A model generated the notes under the pieces. It was not told where the DNA came from and ran no database searches. It was given only the letters and a program-made list of their open reading frames with translations. A stretch of DNA of 64,000 nucleotides from Methylotenera sp. (GTDB lineage: Bacteria > Pseudomonadota > Gammaproteobacteria > Burkholderiales > Methylophilaceae), in contig JAKFVD010000017.1 of assembly GCA_021732365.1 (NCBI GenBank), forward strand, positions 1 to 64,000, in the 5' to 3' direction. The first letter of the stretch is position 1. Each line of letters opens with the position of its first letter. Of this stretch, positions 47,788 to 56,670 are shown one piece after another. The position numbers and the translations under genes are program-made.

Positions 47788-49569
47788 ATGTTATCTCGTG
47801 TTTTTAGCGCTTCAAATGTCATTAACGTCAGCCTTATTTTTTTGGGACTGATGTTTTTTTTACCATTTATTAATATGTCCCATAATCAACCAATCACGAC
47901 TTTTTATTCCGAATGGTTGGCAGGGTTATTAGGCTTAATCGCTATTTTGCCACTGTTACATTCAGCCTACTGGCACACTAAAGATTCCTTACTGCAACAA
48001 GCGGCTTTAGTAATCCCACAGGTTTCACTTATTTTTATTGGGCTTGCTGTCATTTTATTTGTGCAATGGGCGCTGGGTATGCTGCACTCAAATCGCTACG
48101 CATTATCTGTATTTTCCTACTTTATTTGGGCATTTTTATTGATTGTGCTGGGCAGTTACTTGCGGCGCGAATTGGGTTTGCAAAAGCTTGTTAATGCTCT
48201 TGCATGGGGTTTGCTGGCTGCAAGCGTTACTAATATCGGCATTGTGGTGTTGCAGTTTGTGGGGCGTACTGGTGGAGCCATTCATTTCTTACCCAGCTTA
48301 ACAAGTTATGGCGCTCTTTCGCAGCCTAATCACTTTGCCAATTTTTGTGCGCTAGCAATTGCATCTTTAATTTATTTGTATGCAAAAGGTCGCTTTTCAC
48401 TCAGTTTTTTTAGCCTATTACTTGTGTTAATGATGTTTATGCTGTCATTCTCGGGCTCGCGCAGTGGTTGGCTTTATTTAACGGCTCTCACTATATTAAT
48501 CGCTATGATGTACAGCAGCGCTGCCAAACAAGGCGCAGTAACTGACAGAACCCGTCATATATGGCGAGCTGGTTTACTGTTGATTCCTTTATTTATTTTG
48601 GTGCAGCTTTTTATTTTCTTTGTTACCCCAAATGCGCTTGTTAATTTGCCGACTGAACGTTTGGTTGATGGTGTAACGGCTTACACCCCATCAGCACGTT
48701 TACAGTTTTGGTACGACAGCTTGCGACTATTTTTACAATCACCATGGCTGGGCGTCGGCGTTGGCAAGTTTTTTACTAGCACATTCTTATTAGTGGATTC
48801 CCCGACGACAATGGCTTCACATCGTGCTTTTGAACATGCTCACAATTTGTTTTTGCATGTATTAGCAGAAATGGGCATTGGCGGTTTTTTAATCGTGGTG
48901 ACAGGTTTATTGGCTTGGATAAGTGCTTTTAAATGGCGCGAGTTAAGTATTGAAAAATGGTGGTTAATCAGCTTGCTGAGCGTTATCGGCATACATAGCA
49001 TGTTGGAATATCCATTATGGTTAAGCTTTTTCTTAGGGGTTGCTGCAGTTTTGTTAGGCGCAGGTGATGAAAAAAATATCACTATTGGCACTTCAACACA
49101 GGTTAGAAAGTTTATACGCTCAGGCTTAATAATCGTTTGGGTATTGGGTCTAATAAATGTGACTACGCTATTTATTGCTAACGTAAAGCTGGAAAAATGG
49201 GTACAGAAAATGGGTTATGAAAATGTGAATGATTCAGCCCAATTGAGTTGGGTACAGCAATACTCATTGCTATTGCCTCAGGCGAATCTTATGCAGGCGA
49301 TGTCAATGGATATAAGCTCTACGCCTATTGATGAAGCGATTGCGATAAACCAATCCGCTATGCAATTTAACCCGATGAGAAGAGTTGTATACCAACATGC
49401 GCTTTTACTCGATATACAGGGCAATAGAAAAGAGGCTGTAGCGCAACTAAATCGCGCGTTAATAGCATTTCCAGGTCAATTTGAAACGGCTTTGAATCAT
49501 GTGCCCTCGGAATACAAGCAACAGTTTCTAGATTTGTATGTTGAAACGCAGCAAGGTTCTGTTAAATAA
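47788..49569 (+). CDS. PglL/Wzy-type O-oligosaccharyltransferase (probable pilin glycosylation ligase)
   Basis: A 593-residue polytopic inner-membrane protein with about 12 hydrophobic segments. The Wzy/WaaL region includes GALSQPNHFANFCALAI and FSGSRSGWLYLTAL. The long periplasmic loop contains YTPSARLQFWYDSLRLFLQSPWLGVGVGKF and AFEHAHNLFLHVLAEMGIGGF. The C-terminal ~120 residues are soluble, as in PglL-type enzymes. Its position directly after two pilins suggests pilin glycosylation, but an O-antigen ligase role is not excluded. Confidence 0.85.
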   Translation: MLSRVFSASNVINVSLIFLGLMFFLPFINMSHNQPITTFYSEWLAGLLGLIAILPLLHSAYWHTKDSLLQQAALVIPQVSLIFIGLAVILFVQWALGMLHSNRYALSVFSYFIWAFLLIVLGSYLRRELGLQKLVNALAWGLLAASVTNIGIVVLQFVGRTGGAIHFLPSLTSYGALSQPNHFANFCALAIASLIYLYAKGRFSLSFFSLLLVLMMFMLSFSGSRSGWLYLTALTILIAMMYSSAAKQGAVTDRTRHIWRAGLLLIPLFILVQLFIFFVTPNALVNLPTERLVDGVTAYTPSARLQFWYDSLRLFLQSPWLGVGVGKFFTSTFLLVDSPTTMASHRAFEHAHNLFLHVLAEMGIGGFLIVVTGLLAWISAFKWRELSIEKWWLISLLSVIGIHSMLEYPLWLSFFLGVAAVLLGAGDEKNITIGTSTQVRKFIRSGLIIVWVLGLINVTTLFIANVKLEKWVQKMGYENVNDSAQLSWVQQYSLLLPQANLMQAMSMDISSTPIDEAIAINQSAMQFNPMRRVVYQHALLLDIQGNRKEAVAQLNRALIAFPGQFETALNHVPSEYKQQFLDLYVETQQGSVK

Positions 49570-49639
49570 AACCATTCAACTTGACCGGGCAATTAAACAC
49601 GCATTAAAATGTAGTCTATGAACTACTATAGGAACTGCC

Positions 49640-49861
49640 ATGAACGTTAATGTGAGATTAAGAAAAGATGCGGAAGTGCTTTTGGCCAATGCGGCTATGT
49701 TATCTGGCAAACCAAAAAACGCCATAATTAATGAAGCTATTTTGCTTTATGCAGAGCAGTTTAACAGCCAGCATTTACAAGATGATATTAACAAAAAAAT
49801 GCGTTTATTAAACCTCACAGATACCAAAGATGACACTAGTGACCTTGGAGACTTTGATTGA
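49640..49861 (+). CDS. Ribbon-helix-helix-like antitoxin of a type II toxin-antitoxin pair
   Basis: A 73-residue protein. MNVNVRLRKDAEVLLANAAMLSGKPKNAIINEAI has the beta-strand plus two-helix pattern of a ribbon-helix-helix repressor. The acidic tail (DTKDDTSDLGDFD) would cover the toxin. The stop overlaps the toxin start. Confidence 0.78.
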   Translation: MNVNVRLRKDAEVLLANAAMLSGKPKNAIINEAILLYAEQFNSQHLQDDINKKMRLLNLTDTKDDTSDLGDFD

Positions 49862-50199
49862 GTGCCCTACAATACAACCGTGGCGATATTGTGTTGTGTG
49901 CAGATAAATCTGGCGACTTTACAGGCAAGCCAAGGCCTTTTTTAATTGTGCAAAAAACCATATATATTGAAGCAAAAGATAGTTTGTTAGTGTGCCCAAT
50001 TAGCACAATATTGGATGAAACAGGTTTAAGGATACGGCTAAATGCCACGACCGAAAATGGTCTAACTCAAAATTCTGATATTCATACAGATAAAGTATCT
50101 ACAATAAAAAAAATACGCGTGCGACAAATAATTGGTAAAGTCAGTAAGCAGAAAATGGTGGAAGTTTCACACTCAATTAGAGAGTGGGTAGATTTGTAG
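49858..50199 (+). CDS. MazF/PemK-family toxin (endoribonuclease-like)
   Basis: A 113-residue CcdB/MazF-fold protein. YNRGDIVLCADKSGDFTGKPRPFLIVQ matches the family's 'GDIv...GS/KxRPaliv' N-terminus, and LLVCPISTI and KVSTIKKIRV follow. The start is a TTG overlapping the antitoxin stop in TTGA, a coupling that keeps toxin below antitoxin. The gene appears intact. Confidence 0.85.
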   Translation: MSALQYNRGDIVLCADKSGDFTGKPRPFLIVQKTIYIEAKDSLLVCPISTILDETGLRIRLNATTENGLTQNSDIHTDKVSTIKKIRVRQIIGKVSKQKMVEVSHSIREWVDL

Positions 50200-50216
50200 G
50201 AGCTTTAAATTATCTG

Positions 50217-51308
50217 CTAGAAATTATTGGCAAACCTAGTACCCCCTTCAAGCACCTCGGCTTGTAACCCACACTGCGCCAATATAAATGCTGCCGCGCT
50301 ACTCCGGCGGCCAGTTTGGCAGTAAACGATATAAGATTTTTGTTTATCAAGTTTAGCGGCGTGTTGGCGTAATTCATGCAATGGTGCGTTAATTGCGCCT
50401 TCAATATGTTCATGTTTATATTCAGACGGAAAGCGTACATCTATCCATATTGCTTCCCCACTCGCCACTTTTTCATCGGCAGCTTGTTTGTTAATGCTGC
50501 TTACAATCGGGGCTTTTAGTAGCTCAATGAAATCTTGTTTTTTTAAACGTAATAGTTGCCCACTTGTTTTCATGGTGACTGTGGCGTTACGCTTATTATC
50601 AGAAGCCAAAGCTTCTTCACCAAAACCGTCCCCTGTTGAAATTTCTGCCAGCACCACAGGCGGCTGGCTCATATCGTTAATGCGGCTAACAACGGCCGTG
50701 CCTTGCTGAATAAGGTAGTAATAATCACCCTCTTGGCCTTGGGTAATAATGGTTTGTTTGGCCTCTACATTAATGGCTGTCATGCGTGCAAACATCGCTT
50801 CAATATTGGCAGGCGGCAGTCTGCTAAATACGCCGTTATGCACTTGAAAAGCGTGAAAACTAGCGGTATCTAACTGCCAGTTATTGTGTGATGTATTGCT
50901 TTTTGCTTTAGTTTGAGCAGACGGATAGCCTGATAGCTGATCCCACGTCATCATAATGTCGAGTAAATCTAAATCAATACGCACAATATCAATTGGCGTT
51001 AATGCAATGGTATCTTTAATTTTTAAACGTTCAGTATCCAGTGGATGTTTAGCTGCATCGGTGCCTGCGCGCAAAATCAATTTATTGCCGTTTTCATAGC
51101 GAATGCCTAAATCGCCTTTCACCAAATACAGCGCCTGCGTCGTGGCGTTCATACGTGTGGGGTCTAAATCTTTGCTAATCTGCTCCACAATACACAGTGG
51201 GGCTAGCTCATCTAATCGATTGGGTGATAGCCTAGCAATTGGTTCAAATCGCAGCAATGTACTTTTGCTGATTGCGGCACTAGCTGATTGATTTTCAGGA
51301 TGCATCAT
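50217..51308 (-). CDS. Cyclic-nucleotide-binding protein fused to rhodanese
   Basis: A soluble protein of 363 residues. Residues ~20-125 look like a degenerate first cNMP-type jelly roll. Residues ~160-265 are a full cyclic-nucleotide-binding domain with phosphate-binding cassette GFGEEALASDNKRNATV (228-244), keeping the Glu and Arg that contact the ligand. Residues ~280-358 are a rhodanese domain with active-site loop CQTGRRS (Cys330), so probably catalytic. There is no DNA-binding domain. It lies 34 bases downstream of the phosphodiesterase-like gene and is the last gene of the cyclase cassette. Confidence 0.9.
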   Translation of the reverse strand: MMHPENQSASAAISKSTLLRFEPIARLSPNRLDELAPLCIVEQISKDLDPTRMNATTQALYLVKGDLGIRYENGNKLILRAGTDAAKHPLDTERLKIKDTIALTPIDIVRIDLDLLDIMMTWDQLSGYPSAQTKAKSNTSHNNWQLDTASFHAFQVHNGVFSRLPPANIEAMFARMTAINVEAKQTIITQGQEGDYYYLIQQGTAVVSRINDMSQPPVVLAEISTGDGFGEEALASDNKRNATVTMKTSGQLLRLKKQDFIELLKAPIVSSINKQAADEKVASGEAIWIDVRFPSEYKHEHIEGAINAPLHELRQHAAKLDKQKSYIVYCQTGRRSSAAAFILAQCGLQAEVLEGGTRFANNF

Positions 51309-51342
51309 AAGTTTTTAAATTTAGCTTTTTAAATTAAATGGC

Positions 51343-52107
51343 TTAGAGGTTAAATATTTGTTGTTGTCTTAATGCTTGGCAATGCTGTGTTTTAGGATTT
51401 TCTGCAATTTCTTGCATAATAATGACATCTTCACCTGGTTTTAAATGCGTGATATACACCTCTGGCTGGCTTTGCAAATGCGTTAATTCGTCTGCCAAAG
51501 TCGCTGGGCAAAGGTGTTTAGAAAGCCTCGCTAATTCGAGTTCTGCATTGCTAAATGCTGTTTCAATAATCAGTACTTTTAAGTTGTTAATCTGATTAAC
51601 CTCATGCCAAAAGGCAAGACTACCTGCTGTATCTCCAGTAAAAACCAAGCTGCTTTTGCCACTATCAATTTGGTAACCAACTGCTGGAATCACATGGTTG
51701 GCTGGTACAGCAGTAATGGTTTTAGAGTTGATACGTACACCATTGCCAACACAAATTTCATGATATTTTAAAAATGGTGTGGCGGGGTCGGGTATTAAGT
51801 TAAAATTGGGCCAAATAAGCCAATTAAAAACGTGCTGTTTTAAGATGTTAATCACTTCAAGCGTGGCATGTACGGTAATTGGCTCTGCACGTAAACCCAT
51901 CACGGTGTCCAGTAACAAGGGAATCGACACAATGTGATCTAAATGTGAATGGGTAACAAAAATATGATCGATTTTTAACAGCGCATCTAACGATAAATCG
52001 CCCACGCCTGTGCCAGCATCAATCAATACATCGTCATCCACCAATATGGATGTGGTACGCATATCACCGCCAATACCACCACTACAGCCTAAAATTTTAA
52101 TTTGCAT
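51343..52107 (-). CDS. Metallo-beta-lactamase-fold hydrolase, likely class II 3',5'-cyclic-nucleotide phosphodiesterase
   Basis: A 254-residue protein with the zinc motif THSHLDH (52-58). A later His lies in AVPANHVIPAVGY, the bridging Asp in LVFTGDTAGS, and a terminal His in VYITHLKPGED. The start MQIKILGCSGGIGGDMRTTS and the layout match class II cyclic-nucleotide phosphodiesterases. Position between an adenylate cyclase and a cNMP-binding protein supports cAMP hydrolysis. No signal peptide, so cytoplasmic. Confidence 0.82.
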   Translation of the reverse strand: MQIKILGCSGGIGGDMRTTSILVDDDVLIDAGTGVGDLSLDALLKIDHIFVTHSHLDHIVSIPLLLDTVMGLRAEPITVHATLEVINILKQHVFNWLIWPNFNLIPDPATPFLKYHEICVGNGVRINSKTITAVPANHVIPAVGYQIDSGKSSLVFTGDTAGSLAFWHEVNQINNLKVLIIETAFSNAELELARLSKHLCPATLADELTHLQSQPEVYITHLKPGEDVIIMQEIAENPKTQHCQALRQQQIFNL

Positions 52108-52204
52108 TTGATTATCTTTATATTGTCTATACGCAACTTTTTACTACTTAGATTTCTTATTACTTAAATTTTTTATTTAAATTACTTATTACTTAGATTC
52201 AACA
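52108..52204. repeat. Degenerate ATTACTTA repeats between cyclase and phosphodiesterase genes
   Basis: Short units of the type CTTATTACTTAGATT or CTTATTACTTAAATT recur at least three times in 97 bases. This looks like slippage-derived tandem repetition. Confidence 0.55.
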
Positions 52205-54433
52205 TTACTTGGCTTCAACGCTAAAAGCGCCATCCCAATCCGCACTTGGTGGCGATTGCCTAAACTGGCCAATACGCTCGATATAAAGCGCATAAAGCAG
52301 TTGCTGTGGATACATTTTTTGCAGGTTAATAAACTGAATTTCACTTAAATCCCACTGCTGATTGCGATACAACTTTAATGCTTCGCGATACAGCTTTAGC
52401 TCATCTATCATTTCTGCCGATAACGCACTTTTTGTATCAAGCGGCTCAAAAACTGCTACCGGAATTTCTTTACCTTTTACCCGCACCAAATCCAGCTCTC
52501 GGTATACAAACTGCGGCGTTTGCGATTTAACAAATTCACTCACCACAATATCAACACCATAATATTTGGTTAAGCTTTCTAAACGCGAACCCAAATTGAC
52601 CGCGTCGCCCATCACGGTGTAAGCCATGCGGAAACTAGAACCCATATTGCCCACCACCATATTGCCTGTATTAATGCCAATGCCAATTTTGATTACAGGC
52701 CAGCCTTTTTTAACGAACTTTTCGTTAATGTTTTTAAGCGCAGCTTTCATTTCGATTGCTGCATTTAACGCATGTTGCGCATGGCTTTCATCTTTGAGTG
52801 GCGCGCCCCAAAAAGCCATAATCGCATCACCCATATATTTATCAATCGTGCCGCGGTTGTGATGTATTATTTGCGTCAAAGGTGTCAAAAATTCATTCAT
52901 CATTTGTGTTAACTGCGTTGGGTTTAAGCCCTCAGCAATCGTCGTAAATCCACGAATATCGGTAAATAGAACCGTCATTTCGCGACTCTCGCCTGCCAAG
53001 TTAATCGACTCAGGATTCTGCGCCATCTCAACCACCAATTCTGGCGGAACGTACTGGCCGAAAAGCCCCGTCAATTGGCGCTTTCCGCGCGATTCAACAA
53101 AAAATCCGTAGCTCATATTCACTAAATAAATCAAACCTATCATTAGCAGTGAAGCGGCAATTGGTAACACCAGATTTACGTATTGCCAACTCACTATATT
53201 AATTACCAAAATACCCAACAGCACCCCAACCGACATTAACGTTGCTTTTAGTGGATTAAGTGCTGGTAAAGTGAATGCTAGCAATAAGCCTGCCAACAAT
53301 ACCAATAAGAACTCAGCACCGCGCACATAGCCAGGCTGTGCTTTAATATTATTATCCAAGATGCCTGCAATGATATTGGCATGTACCTCAACACCTGGAT
53401 ATACATTTTGCACAGGCGTCGCGCGCAAATCCATTAAACCTTGCGCGGTTGTACCTACCAATACGATTTTATTTTTAAGGCTTGCGGGTGGCACTTTTTG
53501 ATTGAGTACGTCGGTTGCTGATACATACTGAAAGCTGCCTTGCATGCCACGATAGGGAATCAGCATAGCCACTTTATCATCCACAGGAATATGCATACCA
53601 GCTAAGTTAAATGATTCTAAACCCGCGTATTTTTTACTCACACCTAAGCTCGCAAATTCTGCCTTTAGCTGGGCATTGTTAAAATAAGCGCGCGCCACTG
53701 CAATTGCCAGCGCATCGTAATATTGATGATTATGTTTGATTAATACAGATATTTTTCGACTAACACCATCAGTATCTGGCTCTGGATTAAAATGGCCTGC
53801 TGTTGATGCTGCGTTTTGTAGTATGGGTAAATTGGCGCCGTATCCTGCCGCCTCAACAAAATCAATCGGCTTGCCTGCAAAGCTACCTGCTGCAAATATT
53901 GCGCCGGGTAACTCGCCAACGCGATTCACATCGACATTATTAAAAAAATAACCTAGTACCACATTGCGATTTTTTAAACTATCGGCAAAGGTCTGGTCAT
54001 AATCCAGCATCGGCTTAATCTTTTCTAATGCGCTGGCAAAATGCGTGTCATTTTTAAAATATTGTTGTTGCATACGCTCTAGATTTTTCAGTCCAGAACT
54101 TTCGTCTTTTTCGGCAAACACCACATCAAAGCCCAGTGTATTAATATGATAATAATCGAACAACTGGTTCACCAATTGCGCCGATTTATCACGACCCCAC
54201 GGCCAACGACCTTGCTCTTTTAAGCTCGCTTCATCAATATCCACAATCACAATACGATTATCTAAGGTACGCGGCATGAGCAAGTTAAGCCGCATATCGT
54301 AGCTAAAATTTTCTAATTTTTGAATAAAGCCCAAGGATAGTCCACCACTGACGTGGAACAATATCAATACAATAATGGCTATGCTCAGTGCAAATCGCAC
54401 GCCATGCTGTTTTAAAATTGAAGATAAAAACAT
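52205..54433 (-). CDS. CHASE2-domain class IIIb adenylate cyclase
   Basis: A 742-residue inner-membrane protein. One N-terminal membrane helix (about 12-35) is followed by a periplasmic CHASE2 sensor (to ~350: VIVDIDEASLKEQGRWPWGRD, GFDVVFAE, LVGTTAQGLMDLRATPV, PGVEVHANII). Three membrane helices and the cyclase domain (~480-660) follow. Metal ligands D492 (FTDIRGFT) and D536 (KYMGDA), Lys532, Thr606 and the catalytic N613/R617 (NLGSRLE) are present. The Lys/Thr purine pair is that of ATP-using class IIIb cyclases. It is the first gene of a three-gene signalling cassette. Confidence 0.92.
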   Translation of the reverse strand: MFLSSILKQHGVRFALSIAIIVLILFHVSGGLSLGFIQKLENFSYDMRLNLLMPRTLDNRIVIVDIDEASLKEQGRWPWGRDKSAQLVNQLFDYYHINTLGFDVVFAEKDESSGLKNLERMQQQYFKNDTHFASALEKIKPMLDYDQTFADSLKNRNVVLGYFFNNVDVNRVGELPGAIFAAGSFAGKPIDFVEAAGYGANLPILQNAASTAGHFNPEPDTDGVSRKISVLIKHNHQYYDALAIAVARAYFNNAQLKAEFASLGVSKKYAGLESFNLAGMHIPVDDKVAMLIPYRGMQGSFQYVSATDVLNQKVPPASLKNKIVLVGTTAQGLMDLRATPVQNVYPGVEVHANIIAGILDNNIKAQPGYVRGAEFLLVLLAGLLLAFTLPALNPLKATLMSVGVLLGILVINIVSWQYVNLVLPIAASLLMIGLIYLVNMSYGFFVESRGKRQLTGLFGQYVPPELVVEMAQNPESINLAGESREMTVLFTDIRGFTTIAEGLNPTQLTQMMNEFLTPLTQIIHHNRGTIDKYMGDAIMAFWGAPLKDESHAQHALNAAIEMKAALKNINEKFVKKGWPVIKIGIGINTGNMVVGNMGSSFRMAYTVMGDAVNLGSRLESLTKYYGVDIVVSEFVKSQTPQFVYRELDLVRVKGKEIPVAVFEPLDTKSALSAEMIDELKLYREALKLYRNQQWDLSEIQFINLQKMYPQQLLYALYIERIGQFRQSPPSADWDGAFSVEAK

Positions 54434-54563
54434 GATGTTTAATTAGTTGATTTTAATATTATTTTTAGTGCTTTTATTAGTAATAGCATAGCGGATAAAC
54501 TGCTCAGTGAATAGGCGGTTTATAATGATTAACAATTGAATTGATGCGGAATAATTAAGTAAA

Positions 54564-55229
54564 ATGACAGAACAGCCAATCGAAATATCGAGCAAGCAAC
54601 CAATTAACGCCAGCGTGATTTGGATGCACGGGCTGGGCGCAGATGGAAATGATTTTGTGCCCGTAGTCGAAATGCTGGATTTGCCACATATACGGTTTAT
54701 TTTGCCACACGCGCCCTATCGAAAAGTAACGCGCAACAATGGTTATGAAATGCGTGCTTGGTATGATATTTACGGCTTAACGCCAATCAGCCGCGAAGAT
54801 GCAACTGGCATTTCGGAAAGCCAACTGGCAATTGAATCCCTAATTGCGCAGGAAATCAAGCGTGGCATACCTGCAAAACGGATTGTATTGGCTGGGTTTT
54901 CGCAAGGTGGCGCCATTGCCTTGCATACGGCATTGCGCTTCAAACAAACTCTGGCTGGCGTGCTCGCACTCTCTACCTATTTGCCATTAAATACGCTTCT
55001 AGGCGCAGAAAAATCTACAGCGAACCAGCATACGCCAATTTTTATGGCACACGGCGTTGATGATGCAATCATCACCTTGGATACTTGTAAATCGTCATTA
55101 GCAGTTCTGCAGGCGCAATCTTATCGCGTAGATTGGCACGAATACCCGATGGCACATTCTGTTTGCATGCCAGAAATAAGCGATATCAAACAGTTTGTAA
55201 CTCAGGTTTTAAATGATTCATCTAAATAG
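54564..55229 (+). CDS. Carboxylesterase/phospholipase family alpha/beta hydrolase
   Basis: A 221-residue cytosolic hydrolase of the Abhydrolase_2 family. The nucleophile motif GFSQGG has Ser113. The oxyanion segment is WMHGLGADGNDF, the acid is in HGVDDAIITLD (about Asp168), and the His is in PMAHSVCMPE (about His199). Related enzymes cleave short acyl esters; natural substrate unknown. Confidence 0.92.
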   Translation: MTEQPIEISSKQPINASVIWMHGLGADGNDFVPVVEMLDLPHIRFILPHAPYRKVTRNNGYEMRAWYDIYGLTPISREDATGISESQLAIESLIAQEIKRGIPAKRIVLAGFSQGGAIALHTALRFKQTLAGVLALSTYLPLNTLLGAEKSTANQHTPIFMAHGVDDAIITLDTCKSSLAVLQAQSYRVDWHEYPMAHSVCMPEISDIKQFVTQVLNDSSK

Positions 55230-55359
55230 TGATTATTTACGAAATAAAGTGTGAATAAATCAGGAATTAATCCGCAACAATCGATTGTTTTGCTAAAATC
55301 AGTTAATAAAATTTTAGCTATAAAAAAAGCTAAATCGGTAACATAAATAATGTTTTAAA

Positions 55360-55638
55360 ATGACTGCATCTATAAAAACATCATCCAAAAAATCGCAACC
55401 TAGCACTGTTGACGCTGCTAACAGCACACTTAGCTTTGAGCAAGCGGCAACAGAACTAGAAGCCATTGTGCAACAAATGGAATTAGGCAATTTGGCGTTA
55501 GATGATTCTTTTAATGCTTATAAACGCGGCGCAGAACTACTGCAAATATGCCAAGCGTCTTTGAGTAATGTAGAGCAACAAGTGCGCATCTTAACCGATG
55601 CTAATAAACTAGGGGTATTTAGTGTTGATAACGCATAA
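55360..55638 (+). CDS. xseB: Exodeoxyribonuclease VII small subunit
   Basis: A 92-residue protein with the family core SFEQAATELEAIVQQMELGNLALDDSFNAYKRGAELLQICQASL. The N-terminal ~25 residues are a Ser/Lys-rich extension. It is followed directly by ispA and dxs, the usual isoprenoid operon order. Confidence 0.94.
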   Translation: MTASIKTSSKKSQPSTVDAANSTLSFEQAATELEAIVQQMELGNLALDDSFNAYKRGAELLQICQASLSNVEQQVRILTDANKLGVFSVDNA

Positions 55639-55657
55639 AACCATTACAAATAAGCCC

Positions 55658-56662
55658 ATGCCTAACAAAACCATAACAGCCAATTTAATGACCGAACTTA
55701 ACTTAAATCAAAACCCAAATCAAAACCCAAATCAAAACCTAGATCAACGCCTAGATCAACACTTGGATCAAAAAGAAACTTTCAATATTTGGGCGGCAAG
55801 CCTGCAAGTGCGCATGGAAGAAGTGTTAAATACGCACATGCCAACTGCTGAAACCATACCAACTAGATTGCATGAAGCCATGCGTTACTCTACTTTAGGT
55901 GGCGGCAAGCGCGTGCGTGCATTGCTAGCTTACGCTGCAGGTGAGTTTTGTGGCGCAAAGCTAGCCACAATTGATTTACCAGCGGCTTCTGTTGAGTTAA
56001 TTCATGCATTTTCGCTGGTACATGATGATATGCCTTGCATGGATGACGATGATTTGCGTCGCGGCAAACCATCAACCCACAAGAAGTATGGTGATGCCAT
56101 GGCATTACTGGTGGGTGATGCCTTACAAAGTTTGGCCTTTCAGTTTATTTCACAAGATAAATTACTGAATAATGCCACACAAAAATTACAAATGTTGCAT
56201 ATTTTGGCACTTGCCAGCGGCTCACGCGGCATGGCGGGTGGGCAAGCCATTGATTTGGATAGCATAGGTATACCACTCACGCGCGAAGAACTAGAACATA
56301 TGCATATCCATAAAACTGGTGCGCTAATTCGTGCGGCTGCTTTATTGGGTGCGTACAGCGCAGAATCCCCTGCAGAAGATAAATTAAAAGCGATTGACCA
56401 TTTTGCCAAATCGATTGGCTTGGCTTTTCAGGTGGTCGATGACATTTTGGATGCTGAAGCTGACACCCAAACTTTGGGCAAAACAGCAGGTAAAGATGCG
56501 AAACATAACAAATCCACTTATGTCACTATTTTGGGCTTATCAGCAGCAAAACAACTAGCCGCTGAGCTGCATGCTAATGCAATGGCGGCATTGTCTTATT
56601 ATGGTCGCGAGGCTGATTTATTACGCCAACTGGCTAACTTCATCACGCAACGTAGTTTTTGA
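55658..56662 (+). CDS. ispA: Farnesyl/geranyl diphosphate synthase
   Basis: A polyprenyl synthase making farnesyl diphosphate. The first Asp-rich motif is in [18 protein letters not shown] and the second in [18 protein letters not shown]. The true fold starts at about [15 protein letters not shown]. Ahead of it is an Asn/Gln/Asp-rich tail encoded by 12-base tandem repeats. Starts at 55622 (TTG, overlapping xseB), 55658 and 55688 are all possible and none is decided by a strong ribosome site. Confidence 0.92.
   Translation: MPNKTITANLMTELNLNQNPNQNPNQNLDQRLDQHLDQKETFNIWAASLQVRMEEVLNTHMPTAETIPTRLHEAMRYSTLGGGKRVRALLAYAAGEFCGAKLATIDLPAASVELIHAFSLVHDDMPCMDDDDLRRGKPSTHKKYGDAMALLVGDALQSLAFQFISQDKLLNNATQKLQMLHILALASGSRGMAGGQAIDLDSIGIPLTREELEHMHIHKTGALIRAAALLGAYSAESPAEDKLKAIDHFAKSIGLAFQVVDDILDAEADTQTLGKTAGKDAKHNKSTYVTILGLSAAKQLAAELHANAMAALSYYGREADLLRQLANFITQRSF
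55706..55775 (+). repeat. 12-base tandem repeats in the 5' end of ispA
   Basis: About three units of AAATCAAAACCC-type are followed by about three of GATCAACGCCTA-type. They encode NQNP/NQNL and DQRL/DQHL tetrapeptides. The period is a multiple of three, so unit gain or loss keeps the frame. Confidence 0.8.
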
Positions 56663-56670
56663 TTTTAAGC

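Noticed and set aside
55706-55775. Possible CRISPR-like array
   Set aside because: Units are 12 bases, contiguous and in-frame coding, with no spacers.
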